Shown: positions 9,673-19,034 of the stretch, piece after piece
How positions within the stretch are numbered: the stretch's first letter is position 1
How the letters are laid out: every line of letters begins with the position of its first letter
DNA from: Hyphomicrobiales bacterium
GTDB taxonomy: Bacteria; Pseudomonadota; Alphaproteobacteria; Rhizobiales; Rhizobiaceae
Direction of reading: 5' to 3'
NCBI GenBank assembly: GCA_900471605.1
Contig: UCEY01000006.1
Span: 62,001-126,000, forward strand
Length of the DNA stretch: 64,000 nucleotides
Made by a program: the position numbers and the translations under genes
Notes under the pieces: model-generated
What the model was told of the DNA's origin: nothing
Seen by the model: only the letters and a program-made list of their open reading frames with translations
The model's database searches: none

Positions 9673-10605
9673 TCACCCTTGATGCGTTGGCCGCGCATGC
9701 GGCAGCTCTCCTTTCTCCCTCCTCTCCTTCAGTTCCTCATTCCAATCCTCACTCTGCGGCCTGAGCCGCGAGAAATCGCAACCTGCGCGATCCGCCATCT
9801 GGCGCAGGCGGTCGGCGAAAACCTCGCCCTGAGCGTTATTGTCCGTCGCGGCCACAAGCCAGGCGCCCTCCCCGGAAGCCAATGTTTGTAACGCTTGGGC
9901 CGTCGTCGGCGACCAGCCGCCACCGGTGCTGACATACAGCGTGTCGGTTCGCGTCTGCTCGATCGCAGCCAGGCTGAGCGCGTCGATTGCCGCCTCCGTC
10001 ACGCAGATCCGAAGGGCCTCCACTATTCCGAACCGGAAGAGCGTCTTGGCGCCGCCCTTGGAGAACCCGCGCCAGTCCGGGCCGCGTTCCTCCCAGCCAA
10101 TGACCGTGCCAGTCTCATCGACGTGCTTCGCCCACATGGAACCGCAAGGCCCTTCCCGCAGAAGATCAATTTCGATGGCAGCAGAGATCACCTGCCATGG
10201 CAGCGCACGGCATTGCTGCAGATAGGTCCAGGTCGCCGATCCGCGCCACGGCCGTTTTCGGTGCACCCAGCGATCGGCAATCGAAGCCAGAGGCTGGCAA
10301 CGAGCAGGTTTGATCCATGCCGGTGCTGCTGGCTGAAACGAGACAAGACCTCCGACAACCACGAGGGCATCGGCAAATCCGATGTCATGCAGGTAGCCCG
10401 CGAGATCGAAAACATCACCCTTGGCGTCGGAACGGGCGTCAAACCAACCTTTGTCGTCATGAATCACGATAATGATGTCATCGTCGCGTCGGTATTTGAC
10501 CGCCCGGCGCGTGCTTTCCTTGCGATCGACAGCAAATCCTTGCCTTTCAAGAACAGCCGAGCAGCCAACCCGGTCACGCAGCTCCTCAATGTCCTTCTTT
10601 TCCAT
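9673..10605 (-). CDS. DUF3991 / TOPRIM-domain protein (plasmid primase-like)
   Basis: A 310-residue cytoplasmic protein. The N-terminal third carries a DUF3991-type region (residues about 10-90); from about 190 a TOPRIM fold is visible: CVTEAAIDALSLAAIE supplies the conserved Glu and AATDNNAQGE the acidic DxD-like site. Such proteins resemble the TOPRIM part of DnaG/relaxase-associated primases but lack a zinc finger and helicase, and their biochemical role is not established. GTG-GAC-ATG: I take the ATG at 10605 because AAGGAG lies five bases upstream. It is the upstream member of the minus-strand group leading into the DUF1419 and methylase-helicase genes. Confidence 0.78.
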   Translation of the reverse strand: MEKKDIEELRDRVGCSAVLERQGFAVDRKESTRRAVKYRRDDDIIIVIHDDKGWFDARSDAKGDVFDLAGYLHDIGFADALVVVGGLVSFQPAAPAWIKPARCQPLASIADRWVHRKRPWRGSATWTYLQQCRALPWQVISAAIEIDLLREGPCGSMWAKHVDETGTVIGWEERGPDWRGFSKGGAKTLFRFGIVEALRICVTEAAIDALSLAAIEQTRTDTLYVSTGGGWSPTTAQALQTLASGEGAWLVAATDNNAQGEVFADRLRQMADRAGCDFSRLRPQSEDWNEELKERREKGELPHARPTHQG

Positions 10606-10769
10606 GTCCACTCCTTGATTGTCCTTGCTCTTTCGGCTGCCAGCGCCAAGGCGCGAAGATGCAAGCGCGCAAGGGCGCGGTTCGCAACCTGCAGATCTGC
10701 GAGGTCTGGCTCGCGGCGAAGCCTCCCTTGCGCGTGCAACAGCGCAAGCGGCACGCGCTCCCGAAGGGG

Positions 10770-10790
10770 GATCGGCTCAATGAGCCGATC
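10770..10790. repeat. 21-bp perfect palindrome at the stop of the small ORF
   Basis: GATCGGCTCA (10770-10779), one central A, and TGAGCCGATC (10781-10790) are exact reverse complements. It overlaps the stop codon of the small ORF. It could be a terminator-like hairpin in RNA or a protein-binding palindrome in DNA. Confidence 0.6.
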
Positions 10791-10956
10791 GATAAGCGAA
10801 GGGATCGTATTCGTTGATGACGGCGTCCTCGTCGCCGTCATATTCGGCCGAAGGCATGACGCCGATATCTCCGTCGATCTCGAAGAGGGTGACCGGGACC
10901 ATCAGGGTCCGGGCAAGATCGAGTGCGTGGTTTCGTGCGAGGCTGAGATCCAACAT
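10777..10956 (-). CDS. Small acidic hypothetical protein
   Basis: A 59-residue ORF beginning MLDLSLARNHALDLART, acidic in its second half (EYDGDEDAVINEYDPFA). The ATG at 10956 is preceded by GGAG at six bases; an in-frame ATG four codons upstream lacks one. I do not recognise a domain. Position just upstream of the TOPRIM gene on the same strand and a good ribosome site are the arguments for it being real. Confidence 0.5.
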   Translation of the reverse strand: MLDLSLARNHALDLARTLMVPVTLFEIDGDIGVMPSAEYDGDEDAVINEYDPFAYRSAH

Positions 10957-11422
10957 TTGAGGCTCCATCCGGCCGCGGGGCCGATCCCCGCTCGATGGCG
11001 CCCGTTTGAACCGGGCCTGACCGCGGTCACCTCGCAGGCGTTGCTGGAGAGGTCGGAGCTCGCTCGCGAACCCCTTGCGGGTTGACCGTCCAAGGTCGGG
11101 ACTGGATCAGGGATGCCAGACAAGAGAGCGGGGTTCGGCGGCGCTTCTGGGTGGAGCCGATTTGCATGCGTCGATCGGCATAGAGCTCCATCGAGCGCAG
11201 CGAAACTGCATCTCCCTATGGCTGACTGATTCTTCGGATGAAAGGTCCGGCACACGCTCACGAGAAATTCTGCCGGCTTGAGCATGAGACGGCTCAGTGT
11301 TGATAGATTGGACGTGTACATCGCAGGCTAGGTCGGCTGGTCGCGAGATATCGGTAGGTGGCTGATGCCTATATCGTCGTTGGATCGCCCAGCCACCATT
11401 GAACTGGCAGTAAAGGTTCTGA
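10957..11422. other. Gene-free boundary between plasmid block and catabolic module
   Basis: No convincing gene on either strand. The first 140 bases contain several short GC-rich hairpins, for example GCCCG/CGGGC at 11000-11016 and AACCC/GGGTT near 11070-11083. The remainder shows nothing I can assign; it may hold decayed sequence at the junction of two accessory modules. Confidence 0.5.
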
Positions 11423-12592
11423 TCAGGCCATATCGCGCGCGAAATCAAACGAGCGGAACGGCTCTATTACGTCCAGATCGATCTCGGCGCCAAGGCCGGG
11501 CGCGGTGGGAACCGAAAATCTGCCGTTTTTGATTTGCTTTTCAATCGGGTTCTTCAAGACCTGCACGTAGTCGTTCGCGTCGGCGAAATAAGGATAGGTC
11601 TCGAGCGGCATGGCCATGGCGGATGCTACCGCCACCTGGACCGAGGCCGCGGTGCAAAGAGAGCTGGCGCAATTGTGTGGCGAAACCCGCACGTTGTAGG
11701 CTTCCGCCATGGCAGCGATCTGCACAAGTTCGAAAACTCCTCCGCAGTTGCCCACGTCGGGCATCACGATATCGACACCACCAGTCTCAAGAAGGTTTCT
11801 GAAGCCACTGCGAGTATAGACGCGCTCGCCGGCGGCGATCGGGACAGGCCAACGCCCCGCGAGGTTCTTGAGTCCGTGCACGTTAAAGGGGTCGAGCGGT
11901 TCTTCGACCCAGATAACGTCGAGCTCGGCACAAACATCCATGAAACGGATGAGCTGATCATTGTTCAGCCCGCCGGAGAGATCGAACATCAAACCGATGT
12001 CCGGACCAACTGCCTTACGCAGCGTCCTCGCGCGATCAACAGCCCGCTTGAAAGCATCATCATCGAGCTGACGTCGCTGGACGTGCCGAAGTGTCCCTCC
12101 CTTCTGTTGAGTGGCGAACGGATAGGATTTCAGGATTCGAAATCCGTCCACCAAGGGGCGTTCAGCCGCATTTGCCCAACCAGTGACATCGTCATGATTG
12201 CTGCTCCATCCGTTGGCGTAGGCTTCCAGCTCAGTCTCGAACCGTGCGCCGAAGAGTTCGTAGACCGGTACGCCAAGAGCCTTTGCCTTTATATCCCATA
12301 ACGCCTGGTCGATAGCACTGAGCGCAGCGAACACCACCGCGCCTCCACCTTTGGTCCAAAACGAATTATCGTAGATGTCGTGCCATATCTGGCGAGGGTA
12401 GGTGGCGTCGGCACCGATCACGCGTGGACACAAGTCGGTTAGCATGCCTGCGGCCGCTTTTGCCCCAATCCCATAGGCGACTGCGGCTTCGCCGTACCCG
12501 AGAAGTCCGTCCTTCGTCCTCAATTCGACGATGACGGGGTGTAGACCTGCACCTTGGATATTGAAGATGCGCATGTTTTCGATAGTCAGCAT
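11423..12592 (-). CDS. Mandelate racemase/muconate lactonizing enzyme-family protein (copy 2)
   Basis: A 389-residue enolase-superfamily enzyme. Metal ligands are visible as LMFDLSGG (Asp), WVEEPLDP (Glu) and AAGERVYT (Glu); the His-Asp catalytic dyad is in VMPDVGNCGG and SPHNCASS, and RILKSYPF carries the lysine at the end of the second barrel strand. Members abstract a proton alpha to a carboxylate, most often as sugar-acid dehydratases or racemases; the substrate cannot be read from sequence. GTG at 12601 is possible, but I choose the ATG at 12592. It is clearly related to the copy at 19035-20261 and is the last gene of the minus-strand module, 128 bases after the chemoreceptor. Confidence 0.85.
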   Translation of the reverse strand: MLTIENMRIFNIQGAGLHPVIVELRTKDGLLGYGEAAVAYGIGAKAAAGMLTDLCPRVIGADATYPRQIWHDIYDNSFWTKGGGAVVFAALSAIDQALWDIKAKALGVPVYELFGARFETELEAYANGWSSNHDDVTGWANAAERPLVDGFRILKSYPFATQQKGGTLRHVQRRQLDDDAFKRAVDRARTLRKAVGPDIGLMFDLSGGLNNDQLIRFMDVCAELDVIWVEEPLDPFNVHGLKNLAGRWPVPIAAGERVYTRSGFRNLLETGGVDIVMPDVGNCGGVFELVQIAAMAEAYNVRVSPHNCASSLCTAASVQVAVASAMAMPLETYPYFADANDYVQVLKNPIEKQIKNGRFSVPTAPGLGAEIDLDVIEPFRSFDFARDMA

Positions 12593-12720
12593 GATGTACA
12601 CTTTCTGGCGGCTTGGGGAGCACTCTGCGACCTGTCGCAGACGCTTTGATCAGTTGCCGAATGCGAAGCGCAGTCCGGCACTAGGTGGTTCTGAAGTTCG
12701 GGATCGGCGGATTTCCTCCG

Positions 12721-14970
12721 CTAAGCTGCAACACTTGCGGTGCTGCCATGTGCTGCCGCGCCTAAGGTAAACGAGCCAATCAGGTCCAGGAGCCTCGCTG
12801 CCTCGCTTTCCAGTGATGCACAGGCTGCGGTTGACTCTTCGGCCATGGCTGCAGTTTGCTGGGTGGCTCGATCGATTTCATTGATCGTCGCTCCGAACCG
12901 TTCAAGGTGCCTTGCCTGGTCAGAGGCGGTCGATGCTATATTCGAGACGACTGTCTTGATATTGGCGATCTGGCTCGCAATGTTCTTCAACTGGTCGCTC
13001 GTGGAACTGACGAGCGCCGTGCCCCGCTGCACCCGTTGTGACGAGGTTGCTATAAGATCCCTTATTTCTCGTGCGGCTTCCGCCGAACGTTGTGCGAGCG
13101 CACGAACTTCAGAAGCCACGACGGTGAAGCCGCGTCCTGCTTCACCCGCACGCGATGCCTCGACGCCAGCATTAAGCGCTAGGAGATTGGTCTGGAACGC
13201 GATCTCATCGATGACGTCTACGATAGTCGCAATCTGATGCGATGACTCCTCGATCTGGCTCATGCCTTCGATCGCCTGCGAAACGACCGCGTCGGACGAA
13301 GACGCGTCGCGATGAACGGCGGAAACGATGCGGTCCGCTTCATCAGCGGCCTTCGCGGTGCGGCCGACGTCGCCAGATACACTGTTCAACGTCCGTACCG
13401 CCTCTTCGAGGACCACAGCTTGTTTCTCTGTGCGCCGGGCGAGCTCGCGGGTGCCGCTATGCATTTCATTGGCGATCGATGTCATGCTTGTCGCCTGAAC
13501 ACACACCGTCGAGATCGTCGTCTCAAGCTGGGTGACCGCGGCATTGAAATCATCACGAAGCTGCGCGTAGTCGGGCGGGAAGGCCATGGCTATCCTACGG
13601 GTCAGCACACCTTTTGCCAGAGCCGACAAGGATTCTCCGATCTCGGCGACGACCCTTGCCTGCTCCTTGAGCCGATGCTGGCGTTCGGTCTCGCTCGCGA
13701 GCCGTTCGGACTCAGATGCAATTTCGAGCGTCCGCGCAGCGTGTTCGGCGGCCTCCTTCGCGACGGCATTTTCCTTGAAGATCAGGACGGCTCGAGCCAT
13801 GTCGCCGATCTCGTCACGACGGCCCGTACCATCGACCTCACAGCTCGCGTCTCCGCTGGCAAGGCGTTTCATGTCAGACACCAGACGGAGGATGGGCCGT
13901 GAAATTGATCTCGAGGCGAAGGTGGCAGCGAGCAATGTCATCCCAATAGTCATCGCAGTCAGCAAGACGATATTCTGGAGAAGGCTCGAGGCAGGCGCAA
14001 GGATCTCTGACTTCGGCTCCAGTGCGATGACGTTCAGGTTCTGGTCGTCAAACACCAGTGGTGCAACCGCAGCCAACATTTCATTTCCGCGGAACTGTAG
14101 TGTCTTCAGACCATCGGCGGCGCCTTCCGTTCGGCCGAGGGTAACGGAAGCCGACCTGGCATCTTCAAACCTCGACCTTGACCGCAGTCCACCATCAGCG
14201 CCCGTGGCAATCGCTTCGCCGTGCGGGCCAAATCCGCTGGAGTTGCGCATGATCGTATCGATCGCCTTCGTGCTCACCCCGATGATAAGGGTCCCGGCTC
14301 GTTGGCCTGCGGGACGAGTACCCGGCGGCGTTGGTACGGCCACGGCTATATAAGCCGTCCCATCAGAACCTTCCTTCGGTGCAGAAAAATCAGTAATCAC
14401 CGCATCCTTCCTGTCCTGCGAAATGTTGAGCGGCACTTGCAGGACGTGATCCGGCCCGAGAGGGCCAAGTGGGTATTTTTCGGTGCTGTAGAGGAGCGAA
14501 CCCTTCTTATCGACAAGGGTTATACTTGTGAAATCGTCCTTGGCCGCAAGTGCGCGCAGCCAGGGGTCTATCTGCTTGAAGTTGTCCAGGTAATATCCTG
14601 CATTCGAGGTCATCACCCCGTTCAGGTTCGACCCATCCACGAGAACCTTGGATAGGGCAAGGGCCTCATCTTTCGGCATGCTCGCAAGGCCAAGATATAA
14701 TCCGTCGAAAATTTGCGCAAACCCTGGATTGTTGGCGAGCGTCGCAGTCTCCGCTTTCAGTGCATCGAGCCTCGTCGCCAGGATGTCGCGCCTTGTTTCA
14801 GCGACATATCGCAAATGGGTGCCAATCAGTGCTTCTGTTGTCGAAAAAGCAGTTCTGGAGGCATAGAGAGCCACGGCGCCACATGAGAGTGCGGCGATCG
14901 CGACCATAAGTAATGGAATCTTGCGCCCTATCGACCACCTGAAATTCGGCGCATGATATGTTATCGTCAT
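12721..14970 (-). CDS. Methyl-accepting chemotaxis protein with periplasmic sensor
   Basis: A 749-residue membrane chemoreceptor. Transmembrane segment 1 spans about residues 16-38 ([19 protein letters not shown]) and segment 2 about 335-357, enclosing a roughly 300-residue periplasmic region of Cache type. A HAMP domain follows, then a second HAMP-like stretch and the signalling domain with the canonical hairpin tip [19 protein letters not shown] near residue 590. The ATG at 14970 has GGATGGAGAA just upstream. Its place 102 bases downstream of the ABC-transporter ATPase gene, on the same strand, suggests it senses the compound this module imports or degrades; that link is inference. Confidence 0.92.
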   Translation of the reverse strand: MTITYHAPNFRWSIGRKIPLLMVAIAALSCGAVALYASRTAFSTTEALIGTHLRYVAETRRDILATRLDALKAETATLANNPGFAQIFDGLYLGLASMPKDEALALSKVLVDGSNLNGVMTSNAGYYLDNFKQIDPWLRALAAKDDFTSITLVDKKGSLLYSTEKYPLGPLGPDHVLQVPLNISQDRKDAVITDFSAPKEGSDGTAYIAVAVPTPPGTRPAGQRAGTLIIGVSTKAIDTIMRNSSGFGPHGEAIATGADGGLRSRSRFEDARSASVTLGRTEGAADGLKTLQFRGNEMLAAVAPLVFDDQNLNVIALEPKSEILAPASSLLQNIVLLTAMTIGMTLLAATFASRSISRPILRLVSDMKRLASGDASCEVDGTGRRDEIGDMARAVLIFKENAVAKEAAEHAARTLEIASESERLASETERQHRLKEQARVVAEIGESLSALAKGVLTRRIAMAFPPDYAQLRDDFNAAVTQLETTISTVCVQATSMTSIANEMHSGTRELARRTEKQAVVLEEAVRTLNSVSGDVGRTAKAADEADRIVSAVHRDASSSDAVVSQAIEGMSQIEESSHQIATIVDVIDEIAFQTNLLALNAGVEASRAGEAGRGFTVVASEVRALAQRSAEAAREIRDLIATSSQRVQRGTALVSSTSDQLKNIASQIANIKTVVSNIASTASDQARHLERFGATINEIDRATQQTAAMAEESTAACASLESEAARLLDLIGSFTLGAAAHGSTASVAA

Positions 14971-15072
14971 TTCTCCATCCCCTCAACGAATTTCGACCCA
15001 GCCGCGCCCGTCGCCATGCACATCTCGGCAATTGCAAATGCCGCCCGGCGACGTGGCTATCGCTGTGGTACA

Positions 15073-16149
15073 TCAAGCAAAAACGTGCGTTTGCCTCACA
15101 TCCCACTCAAGATGGAGTGGTGCCCCCGGCTCGGCCTCCGGCAGTGAGTAGTCGTTGGGAATTCTGATCGCGATCTCGCTTCCAGCGGCCAATCGGGCCC
15201 GGATCTCTGCGGACTCGCCGAAGAATGTGGTGCCGGTCGTTACCCCCTTCAGGACGTTTCGATCGGCTGATACCGCCTGACCGAGCAGGCTGATATGTTC
15301 AGGGCGAACCATCAGCCTGACCTTCTGACCTTCGGAAAAACCCTCGCGCGAAGGGGCGGCGATTTCTTCGCCGGACGAAAGCCGACACACGGTCCTCTCG
15401 CTCGTCCTGGCGGTGACAGTCGCGTCAATGAAGTTGGAGCTCCCGAGGAAGTCGGCTGCGAACGCCGTTTCTGGAGTGAAGTATAGCTGTCGCGGCGTAC
15501 CGATTTGTTCAATGCGGCCGCCGTTCATCAACGCCACGCGGTCGGACATCGACATGGCCTCCTGCTGGTCGTGCGTCACATAGAGAATTGTGATGCCGAG
15601 GCGATCGTGCAGCTCCTTGATCTCGAACTGAAGTTGCTCGCGAAGCTTCTTGTCGAGTGCGCCCAACGGTTCGTCCATCAGGACGAGCGAGGGATTGTAG
15701 ACGATTGCCCGCGCGATCGAGACACGCTGCTGTTGTCCACCGGACAAGGCCTGCGGCTTGCGATCCTTCAAATGCTCCAGCTGTACGGTCTTGAGGGCAT
15801 CGTGCACCTTTCGCCGGATCTCTTCGGTCGCGGTCTTTCGTATTTTCAGTGGAAAGGCCACGTTGTCGAAGACCGTAAGGTGAGGCATCAGGGCATAGTT
15901 CTGGAAGACCATGCCCAGATCTCTCTCCCGGACCGGCATCTCTGTCGCATCGCGCCCGTTGATGATGATCCGTCCTTCCGTCGGCAGTTCCATGCCGGCG
16001 ATGATCTTCAGAAGCGTCGATTTCCCGGACCCACTGGGTCCGAGTAGCGTAACGAATTCGCCTTCCCTGACCTCGAGGTCCGTCGGATGGAGAGCGGTTA
16101 CAGGGCCGTAGCGTTTTGAAACCCCGTGCAGTGTCAGTTTGGAGGTCAT
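15073..16149 (-). CDS. ABC transporter ATPase, spermidine/putrescine (PotA) type
   Basis: A 358-residue nucleotide-binding subunit: Walker A GPSGSGKST near residue 38, Q-loop VFQNYALMPHL, signature LSGGQQQR, Walker B LVLMDEPLGALD and switch His in THDQQEA. The last 120 residues form a TOBE-type regulatory domain. It would energise the two permeases encoded directly upstream at the inner membrane. The gene starts 37 bases after the permease stop and is the last transport gene of the set. The subfamily covers polyamines but also many other small charged solutes, so the neighbouring sugar-acid enzymes are a better guide to the substrate. Confidence 0.93.
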   Translation of the reverse strand: MTSKLTLHGVSKRYGPVTALHPTDLEVREGEFVTLLGPSGSGKSTLLKIIAGMELPTEGRIIINGRDATEMPVRERDLGMVFQNYALMPHLTVFDNVAFPLKIRKTATEEIRRKVHDALKTVQLEHLKDRKPQALSGGQQQRVSIARAIVYNPSLVLMDEPLGALDKKLREQLQFEIKELHDRLGITILYVTHDQQEAMSMSDRVALMNGGRIEQIGTPRQLYFTPETAFAADFLGSSNFIDATVTARTSERTVCRLSSGEEIAAPSREGFSEGQKVRLMVRPEHISLLGQAVSADRNVLKGVTTGTTFFGESAEIRARLAAGSEIAIRIPNDYSLPEAEPGAPLHLEWDVRQTHVFA

Positions 16150-16186
16150 GGCTATGTTCTTTCTGTCTTACTCGCGGTTGCCAGCG

Positions 16187-17014
16187 CTAGAACCCGTCTG
16201 TGTTTTCGGGTTGTGCGAAAGCGGACACGAGGGAAACGATAACAGTTATGAAAACCAGGAAGGTCGAGATCGCAGCCAAAACAGGAGATACCTCCCATTG
16301 GATCGAGCTATACATCTTGACCGGGAGGGTCGGTTGGTCGCTGCGGGCGATGAACCAGGAGACGATGACCTCGTCGAAAGACAACAGGAATGCAAACAAC
16401 GATCCCGACAGGACTGGCCCTTTGATCGCGGGGAGAACGACGCGGAAGAAAACTTGTAGCTGTGTTGCTCCCATCACCATCGCTGCGTTCTCGATGTTTC
16501 GATCAAGATGTTTGAGACCGGAGAGTGTCGTTACGACAAGGAAAGGCGTGATAATCACGGCATGGCCCATGACGAGCCCGAGCATTGACCCGTTGATGTG
16601 CAAGGTGGCGAAGTAAAGATAGAGCGCGAGCGCTACCACGATCGTCGGAGCGAAGATCGGGCTAAGGAGCATGAAACTGAGCGCCTTTTGGCCGAAGAAG
16701 TTGGTGCGTGAGAGCCCATAGGCCGCCGGCACGCCCATCATTAGCGCCAGGCCAGTTGCAATCAGCCCCAATACAAAACTGCGCCCGCCCGCCGAAAGCC
16801 ACCCTTGTGCCGGATCAAGCGCCTTTGCATAAAGGTCCAGCCCCCACTGTTGCGGCGGAAACACGAGTTCATTCGACGTACCAAAGGACATTGGCACCAC
16901 GATCAGGGATGGCACGATCAAGAACAGATAAACGAGCCACGCGATGAGGACTGATGCTGAGATCGGGCGTCCAAGCCGTGACGTGGCCTTCGCGGATTGA
17001 TGTAGAGTGTTCAT
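16187..17014 (-). CDS. ABC transporter permease, PotC type
   Basis: A 275-residue inner-membrane protein with about six hydrophobic segments and the permease EAA-like loop ENAAMVMGATQLQVFFRVVLP near residue 175. The frame extends ten codons upstream, but the ATG at 17014 (MNTLHQS) lies four bases after the stop of the preceding permease and has AGG seven bases upstream, pointing to translational coupling. With its partner it forms the channel of the polyamine-type importer. Ends QPENTDGF. Confidence 0.9.
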   Translation of the reverse strand: MNTLHQSAKATSRLGRPISASVLIAWLVYLFLIVPSLIVVPMSFGTSNELVFPPQQWGLDLYAKALDPAQGWLSAGGRSFVLGLIATGLALMMGVPAAYGLSRTNFFGQKALSFMLLSPIFAPTIVVALALYLYFATLHINGSMLGLVMGHAVIITPFLVVTTLSGLKHLDRNIENAAMVMGATQLQVFFRVVLPAIKGPVLSGSLFAFLLSFDEVIVSWFIARSDQPTLPVKMYSSIQWEVSPVLAAISTFLVFITVIVSLVSAFAQPENTDGF

Positions 17015-17018
17015 GTCA

Positions 17019-17909
17019 TCACCTCGAGAGACGAGTTCGAACAAATGCCGCTGTTGAAAGGATCAGCAAGGCGAGCAGGATAAGGACAACGGCGATCGCC
17101 GATGCCATGCGCCAGTCGAGGGCCTCGCGAACGTAAAAGTCGACAAGGTTTGCCATCATAAGATCTTGCCGGCCACCAAGCAGGGATGGGGTGACAAAGC
17201 TGCCCATTCCAATCACCGAGGCCATCAAGCCGCTGGCAAGAACTCCGGGCAGGCTCAAGGGGAACGTGACTTTCCAGAAAACCTGCATGCCGGTCGCGCC
17301 CATGACTTCGGCCGCGTCGCGCAGCGCTTTGTCCTGGGAAAGCAGGCTGCTCAGGATCGGCAGGACTGAAAAGGGAATAAGCCAGTGCGCCATGCCAATG
17401 ATGACGCCGGCCCTGTTGAAGATCATCGGGACGACCACATTGGTTCCCGAAATCGCCTGTAGCGCCTGGTTGATTATCCCGTTGGTTCCCAACAGGACTG
17501 TGAAGGCAAAGCTCTTCACCAAAATGCTCGTCCAGAACGGGAGCATGACCAGGATGATATACAGCCGGCGCTTTCGCTGCGGCATGCGCGAGAGATGATA
17601 TGCGACAAAGTAGCCGCAGATCACGGAGATCAGCCCGGTCATGAAGCCGATTGAAAGCGTATTGATGAGGGCGCGATGGAATAGCGCCCCCGATACGAAT
17701 TCCCGATAGGCCGAAAGCGTCCACGTGCCGTTTGTGTAGAAACTCGCCCTCGCAACGCCGAGCAACGGGACACAGAACACCAGCAACATGAAGACGGTCA
17801 GGGGAAGAAGAAAGGTCCCGAACCCAAGTGTTCTGATCATGATCGGGATGCGGCCACGATGGGCCTTACCAATCGTCGTATTTGTTTCCAGCGCGTGCAT
17901 CGTCTGCAT
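17019..17909 (-). CDS. ABC transporter permease, PotB type
   Basis: A 296-residue inner-membrane permease with six hydrophobic segments, the first at about residues 28-52 (FLLPLTVFMLLVFCVPLLG). The EAA loop is DAAEVMGATGMQVFWKVTFP near residue 205. The ATG at 17909 follows the binding-protein stop by 23 bases; a second ATG three codons in is an alternative start. It partners the downstream permease. Confidence 0.9.
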   Translation of the reverse strand: MQTMHALETNTTIGKAHRGRIPIMIRTLGFGTFLLPLTVFMLLVFCVPLLGVARASFYTNGTWTLSAYREFVSGALFHRALINTLSIGFMTGLISVICGYFVAYHLSRMPQRKRRLYIILVMLPFWTSILVKSFAFTVLLGTNGIINQALQAISGTNVVVPMIFNRAGVIIGMAHWLIPFSVLPILSSLLSQDKALRDAAEVMGATGMQVFWKVTFPLSLPGVLASGLMASVIGMGSFVTPSLLGGRQDLMMANLVDFYVREALDWRMASAIAVVLILLALLILSTAAFVRTRLSR

Positions 17910-17932
17910 TGGCCCTCACTCCGTCGTCTGGT

Positions 17933-18994
17933 TCAGGTCAGCAGCCATTCCTTGAAGCGACGATCCAGCTGAAGAAACTTGTCCGCCCAGAATTCTTCCT
18001 TCACCAGCACCATCTTGGGATCGGTCGGACTGGGGAGAACGGCACGAACGTCATCAGGGAGCGTTTCCAGGACGCCTGGACGGACGGGAACTGATGCGTA
18101 GGCTTTCGCCAGATTGGCCTGGATGTCGGGCCGGCACGCGAACTCGATGTAGCGCATTGCCTGCTCCCGCCGTTTCGACCCCTTGAGGACGGAATAATAT
18201 TGCGTCAGCAAAAGCGCCTGGTCGGTGGAAAAGTCCACGCTGAGACCTTCCTTTTTAGCGGTCGCAACACGGCCGTTATACGTGTAGGAGTAATCAATCT
18301 CACCGGCCGTCAGGAGGCTGATCGTCTGAGGCGTCTGATCGATCCACTTTGCTACGCGCGGTTTTACCTTGTCCAATGCAGCAAAGGCACGGTCGACGTC
18401 CAACGGATAGAGGTTGGCCGGTGAAACGCCATCCGCTAGCAATGCGAGTTCAAGTGTCTCCGAGACGCGAGTCCGCAGACCGATCTTGCCGGGATGTTTC
18501 TGGTCGTCCCAGAGATCGGCAAATGTCTTTGCCGGGCTCATCGTACGCTTCGGGTCGTAGGCGATCCCTCCGGCATAGATCAGGAACGGCATGCAATGGG
18601 GTGTCGCCCTGGCCACTAGATCCGACGTCTTGATGATCTTGGTATCCAGTTCCTCGAACAGGCCCTCTGCCGCGGCATTGAGGAGCGGTCCGCCGCTACC
18701 GTCCAAGACGTCCCATTCGAGATTGCCAGTTTGAACCTGCGCCTTGGCTTTCGCAAGGTCAGGACCATTGGCAATAGTGACCGCGATGCCCGTTTCCTTG
18801 GTAAATGGATCGACGATCACCTTCTGGACCACGTCGGCAAAGCTTCCGCCAAAAGTCACCATGACGACGGGGTCGGCGGCGCCCGCCTTCGAAGCTGAAA
18901 GCACGAAGGGGGCGGCAAGAAGCCCGGCGCCCATCCCGCTCAAAACCTGCCGACGGGTCGACGTCAGGAATCGCGATTGATCTACTTTTTTCAT
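17933..18994 (-). CDS. ABC transporter substrate-binding protein, PotD type, Tat-exported
   Basis: A 353-residue periplasmic binding protein of the spermidine/putrescine class. The N-terminus has a twin-arginine signal (STRRQVLSG, then GAGLLAAPFVLSASKAGA) with likely cleavage after KAGA near residue 40. The mature part starts with VVMVTFGGSFADVVQKVIVDPF, typical of this family. The ATG at 18994 is preceded by GAGGAGAGAG; upstream in-frame starts lack this. It is the second gene of the operon, 40 bases after the first enolase-superfamily enzyme, and should decide the substrate range of the importer. Confidence 0.9.
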   Translation of the reverse strand: MKKVDQSRFLTSTRRQVLSGMGAGLLAAPFVLSASKAGAADPVVMVTFGGSFADVVQKVIVDPFTKETGIAVTIANGPDLAKAKAQVQTGNLEWDVLDGSGGPLLNAAAEGLFEELDTKIIKTSDLVARATPHCMPFLIYAGGIAYDPKRTMSPAKTFADLWDDQKHPGKIGLRTRVSETLELALLADGVSPANLYPLDVDRAFAALDKVKPRVAKWIDQTPQTISLLTAGEIDYSYTYNGRVATAKKEGLSVDFSTDQALLLTQYYSVLKGSKRREQAMRYIEFACRPDIQANLAKAYASVPVRPGVLETLPDDVRAVLPSPTDPKMVLVKEEFWADKFLQLDRRFKEWLLT

Positions 18995-19034
18995 TGCTCT
19001 CTCCTCTTTGTTTTTCAGATCTGTAGTTTGATAG

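Noticed and set aside
9895-11085. 396-codon plus-strand frame opposite the TOPRIM gene
   Set aside because: It spans coding and non-coding sequence on the opposite strand without a ribosome site or domain.
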